From contig WUJK01000002.1 of assembly GCA_011317545.1 (NCBI GenBank), positions 1-64,000 on the forward strand: DNA of 64,000 bases, written 5' to 3'. This document shows, one piece after another, positions 61,325-64,000 of the stretch. Position 1 is the stretch's first letter, and every line of letters begins with the position of its first letter. Below the pieces are notes generated by a model. That model saw only the letters and a list, made by a program, of their open reading frames with translations. It was not told where the DNA came from and ran no database searches. The position numbers and the translations under genes are program-made. The DNA comes from Coniella vitis (lineage: Eukaryota > Ascomycota > Sordariomycetes > Diaporthales > Schizoparmaceae).

Positions 61325-61807
61325 TATTATAACCTACGAACGAGCAGGTTATAGGAATAAGCTAGCGTAACTATATATTAGTAAATCGGAACCTTAACGG
61401 ACCGATAAGGATCTCTTATATAATAAGGTTATACTAGATAATATAACTAGGGTTAGGGTTATATAGGATAAGGGTAGACCGTAAGGACCGTACTATAACT
61501 CTATCGACTTAGACCGTAATAGTCGATAAGTAACTTCGTCGGTCTAAGGTATTATTTAGGGAATAGTAGTTAATAATAGAAGGATATAAGGATAGGAGTT
61601 TATAGCTTAATATTAGATAGTTTCCTTATAGTCTTTAGTTATAAATCTAAGTATTACCTCGTATAATAGGGTAATCCCTCTTAATCTCTTATAATACTTA
61701 ATATTACTCGATAAACGTACGAAGACTTAAAGGTATATTTCCCCCTCCTGCTAATATACAACCTATAGGTACTTCTAGAATCCGGGATTTAGGCAAGGAT
61801 TATTATA
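61325..61807 (+). repeat. 3' LTR of chromovirus D (483 bp)
   Basis: It begins TATTATAACC after AGAAGGGAGATAA and ends GGATTATTATA. Its cassette with ACCGTAAGGACCG and TCGATAAG blocks equals that of the LTR at 15085-16051. Confidence 0.9.
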
Positions 61808-64000
61808 CTTTCTATACCTATTTATTCCAGTTAAAGGTAATATCCTTTTTCGTAAGTTCTATAAGTAGTGCTATAATACTACTATAATTCTTAATAAATT
61901 ATCGGTAGAAGTTAGTATAGCCTAAGAAGGCTCTAATATCCTTAACGTTCTATAGTATAGGCTAATCCCTAACTACTTATACTTTATCTTTCTATATTTA
62001 TATATACCCTAGTATAATAATATATCCGAGGTAGTTAACTTCTTAAATATTCTAGTTATATTTAGTAGGTTCTACTAAAACCTTATTATCTTAGAGGATT
62101 TATAGAATTATTATAATATACTTTTAGTATTCTTCGAATATCTTTAAGTAAATAAGGATATTATTTAAATAAGTAATTATAAAATAGTCGAGGTATTCGT
62201 ATAAGATAAAGTTTATTATCTCTTAAAATAATACTAGGGCGTTAGTAAGTCCGAATAGTATAATAAGATATTCGAAATATCTATAGTATATTCTTAATAC
62301 TATTTTCTATTCTTCTCCGGGTTTAATACGAATATATATATATCCTTCCTTAAGGTCGAGGGCTATAAACTATTAGGCTCCTCTAAGTCTATCTCTAAGT
62401 TCTTTAAAAAGGGGTAAGGGGTACCGATTCTTAATTATAATATCGTTAAGTTGCCGATAATTAACGTATAGTTATAATTTGCCGTTTTTCTTTAGTACGA
62501 ATAGGATTAGGTATCCTATTAATAAATAGGAGGGTCTAATATAGCCCTTTTTAAGGTTTTCGTCGATATATTCTCTAAATACTTTAGGTTTATCCTTATC
62601 TAATCCGTAGATAGAAAAGAACTTTAGTTATTCTCCTTCTTTAAATAGGATCTTATAGTTATATAGGCTATACTCTAATAGGCCGTTATCGGATTTTTCT
62701 TAAAATAGTTTTATAAACTTCCGATACTCTTCTAGTATACCGGAGAGGTTTCTAGATATATCTTCGTCTTATATAGTTACTATTATAAGGAGATATCGTT
62801 ATATATATTTAGTCCCTTCTTAGACTTACCGCGATAATATATCCTACTATTTATAGAATCCTATTATATTATATCCTAATCTATTATATCCCTTCTTCTA
62901 TTAGGTATTAACTATTACTAGATCTTTCTCTATAAGCTATCGAGGGTAGTCGCTTCCGTAATTAACTATTACTATAGTTCTTCTCGATTTAGAGGTATAT
63001 ATAAATTCGTTTAAGCCCCTATTATCTAGGTACTGCTTAGTAACTAAACTCGATCCTACGCTTTTAATTATAACCGTTTTCTAGGTATCCGCTTTATCCT
63101 AGGAAATATAGTTATTAGTTTAATCGATTCGAGGAGTTTCTTTTCTTAACTATAGAATACCTAAAATTAGTTTATATTATACGGTATCCGTAATATCGAA
63201 GTTTATTAGTATTATATATCCGTAGATCGTAACTAGTAATTAATTAGATTCTATATCGATAATATTTTAGCTATAAGTAATATCTATACCTTCTATAATA
63301 CTAAGTTTATAAAGTTCTATCTTTTTCTTCTAAGGTATCCGTTCTCCGTTAATAACGCTTAGGGATATAAAGTTTCCTTATACTCCGCTATCTAGGAGTA
63401 TTATATAGTATTTTCCGTTAATTCGTACTATAATTTTTAAATATTCGTATATTAAGCTATCTATTATATAGAGGGACTTTATTATAAGTCCTAATTGCTT
63501 ATTATCCCTTATAAGCGATCCTTACCTTTTAGGTTCTATTATTCTTATTATACTCTAAGGGCTATTATCTATACTAGGTTCTTAGCTTATTATATTCCGT
63601 ATTATATATATACTACAGCTTATCGCTATAGGTATACTTAGTTTTCTTCTTCTATATAGGGAGTCTATACTCCGGGCTATCTATCCTTAAGGCTATAATA
63701 GGTATATAATTTATCTGCTAGGTATTTTATATAATCGGCGCGCTTATAGAAGCTATAGTATATAGGTTCTATATATACGGGCTTTATAAGCTTTTCCCTT
63801 TATCGTTATTCGTATATTCTATACTAATCGAGCGCTTTTCCTTACGTATAAAGTACGTACTAAGGTATTATATACTAGTACTATTTTACTTATCGTATAA
63901 TATATTCGTAGGGGGTATTATATATAAGGCTAGTACTAGCGTAGTTTCCCCTTATTCTAAGTACTTTATAATAGTTGCTATTATCGTTATTATAAGTAAT
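61808..64000 (-). mobile_element. Chromovirus F, internal fragment running off the window
   Basis: Minus strand pol (RT C-terminal part at 61808 through RT and protease) and late gag, collinear with B from about 22930 to 25100. Its left part would have been separated by the insertion of D but is not found in this window. Heavily RIP-mutated; no LTR visible. Confidence 0.88.

Larger units (their letters stand above)
48219..61807 (+). mobile_element. Chromovirus D, 5'-truncated, with nested solo LTR and element E
   Basis: The + strand element is present as 48219-48491, 48971-51311 and 58764-61807. The pieces rejoin exactly at the target duplications of the two nested insertions. The 5' LTR and early gag are missing because the sequence joins the end of B' at 48218/48219. 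The 3' LTR (61325-61807, 483 bp) has the cassette also found at 15085-16051. D abuts element F at 61808 in the middle of pol. Confidence 0.9.

Overview
The window reads as a repeat-rich, transposon-choked stretch of a filamentous ascomycete (Pezizomycotina) genome. The evidence is short spliceosomal introns of 74-149 nt, a fungal-type NRPS relic, a fungal rhodopsin-like membrane protein gene, a fungal HxxxD acyltransferase, and Tf1/sushi-type chromodomain Ty3/Gypsy elements riddled with TAG/TAA stops. The repeats have almost no CpA/TpG and a large excess of TpA, which is the signature of repeat-induced point mutation (RIP). Two islands, about 16.05-19.55 kb and 27.3-32.3 kb, keep normal base use. 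No function was tested by search; all domain calls are by eye.

Layout. 1-5774: 3' part of a + strand chromovirus (A). 5775-13216: two tandem copies of an unrecognised repeat unit (about 4.8 kb when complete), each with a long + strand reading frame, a small Cys-rich minus strand frame, a minisatellite of about 70 bp and a degenerate telomere-like tract. 13217-14872: T-rich low-complexity DNA with degenerate TAACCCTAACCC arrays. 14873-16051: 3' end of another chromovirus, whose LTR is split by a 479-bp miniature LTR element (TRIM). 16052-19545: decayed minus strand NRPS gene (C-A-T-C), cut inside its second C domain by that LTR. 19853-27290: complete minus strand chromovirus B (TSD ATAGA). 27291-32330: gene island with a 253-bp MITE-like element and two apparently intact divergent genes, a five-exon rhodopsin-like protein and a 486-aa acyltransferase. 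32402 to the end: nested chromoviruses. B' (minus) has C (plus, TSD CGTAG) inside its right LTR. D (plus) carries a solo LTR (TSD ATAAG) and element E (minus, TSD ATTAT). D abuts F (minus), which runs off the window.

How the parts relate. The NRPS relic, the acyltransferase and the rhodopsin-like gene could be remnants of one secondary-metabolite locus broken up by retrotransposons, but only their proximity supports this. The most unusual signals are: (i) an accessory frame antisense to gag-pol between the chromodomain and the 3' LTR in every chromovirus copy that reaches this region, in two protein types; (ii) LTRs with conserved ends but interchangeable central cassettes, including one element whose two LTRs carry different cassettes; (iii) the TRIM, whose predicted transcript start is complementary to its primer site, as in Tf1 self-priming; (iv) a nearly canonical tRNA-Arg(UCU)-like cassette in two chromoviruses; and (v) the unidentified tandem units with telomere-like tracts.
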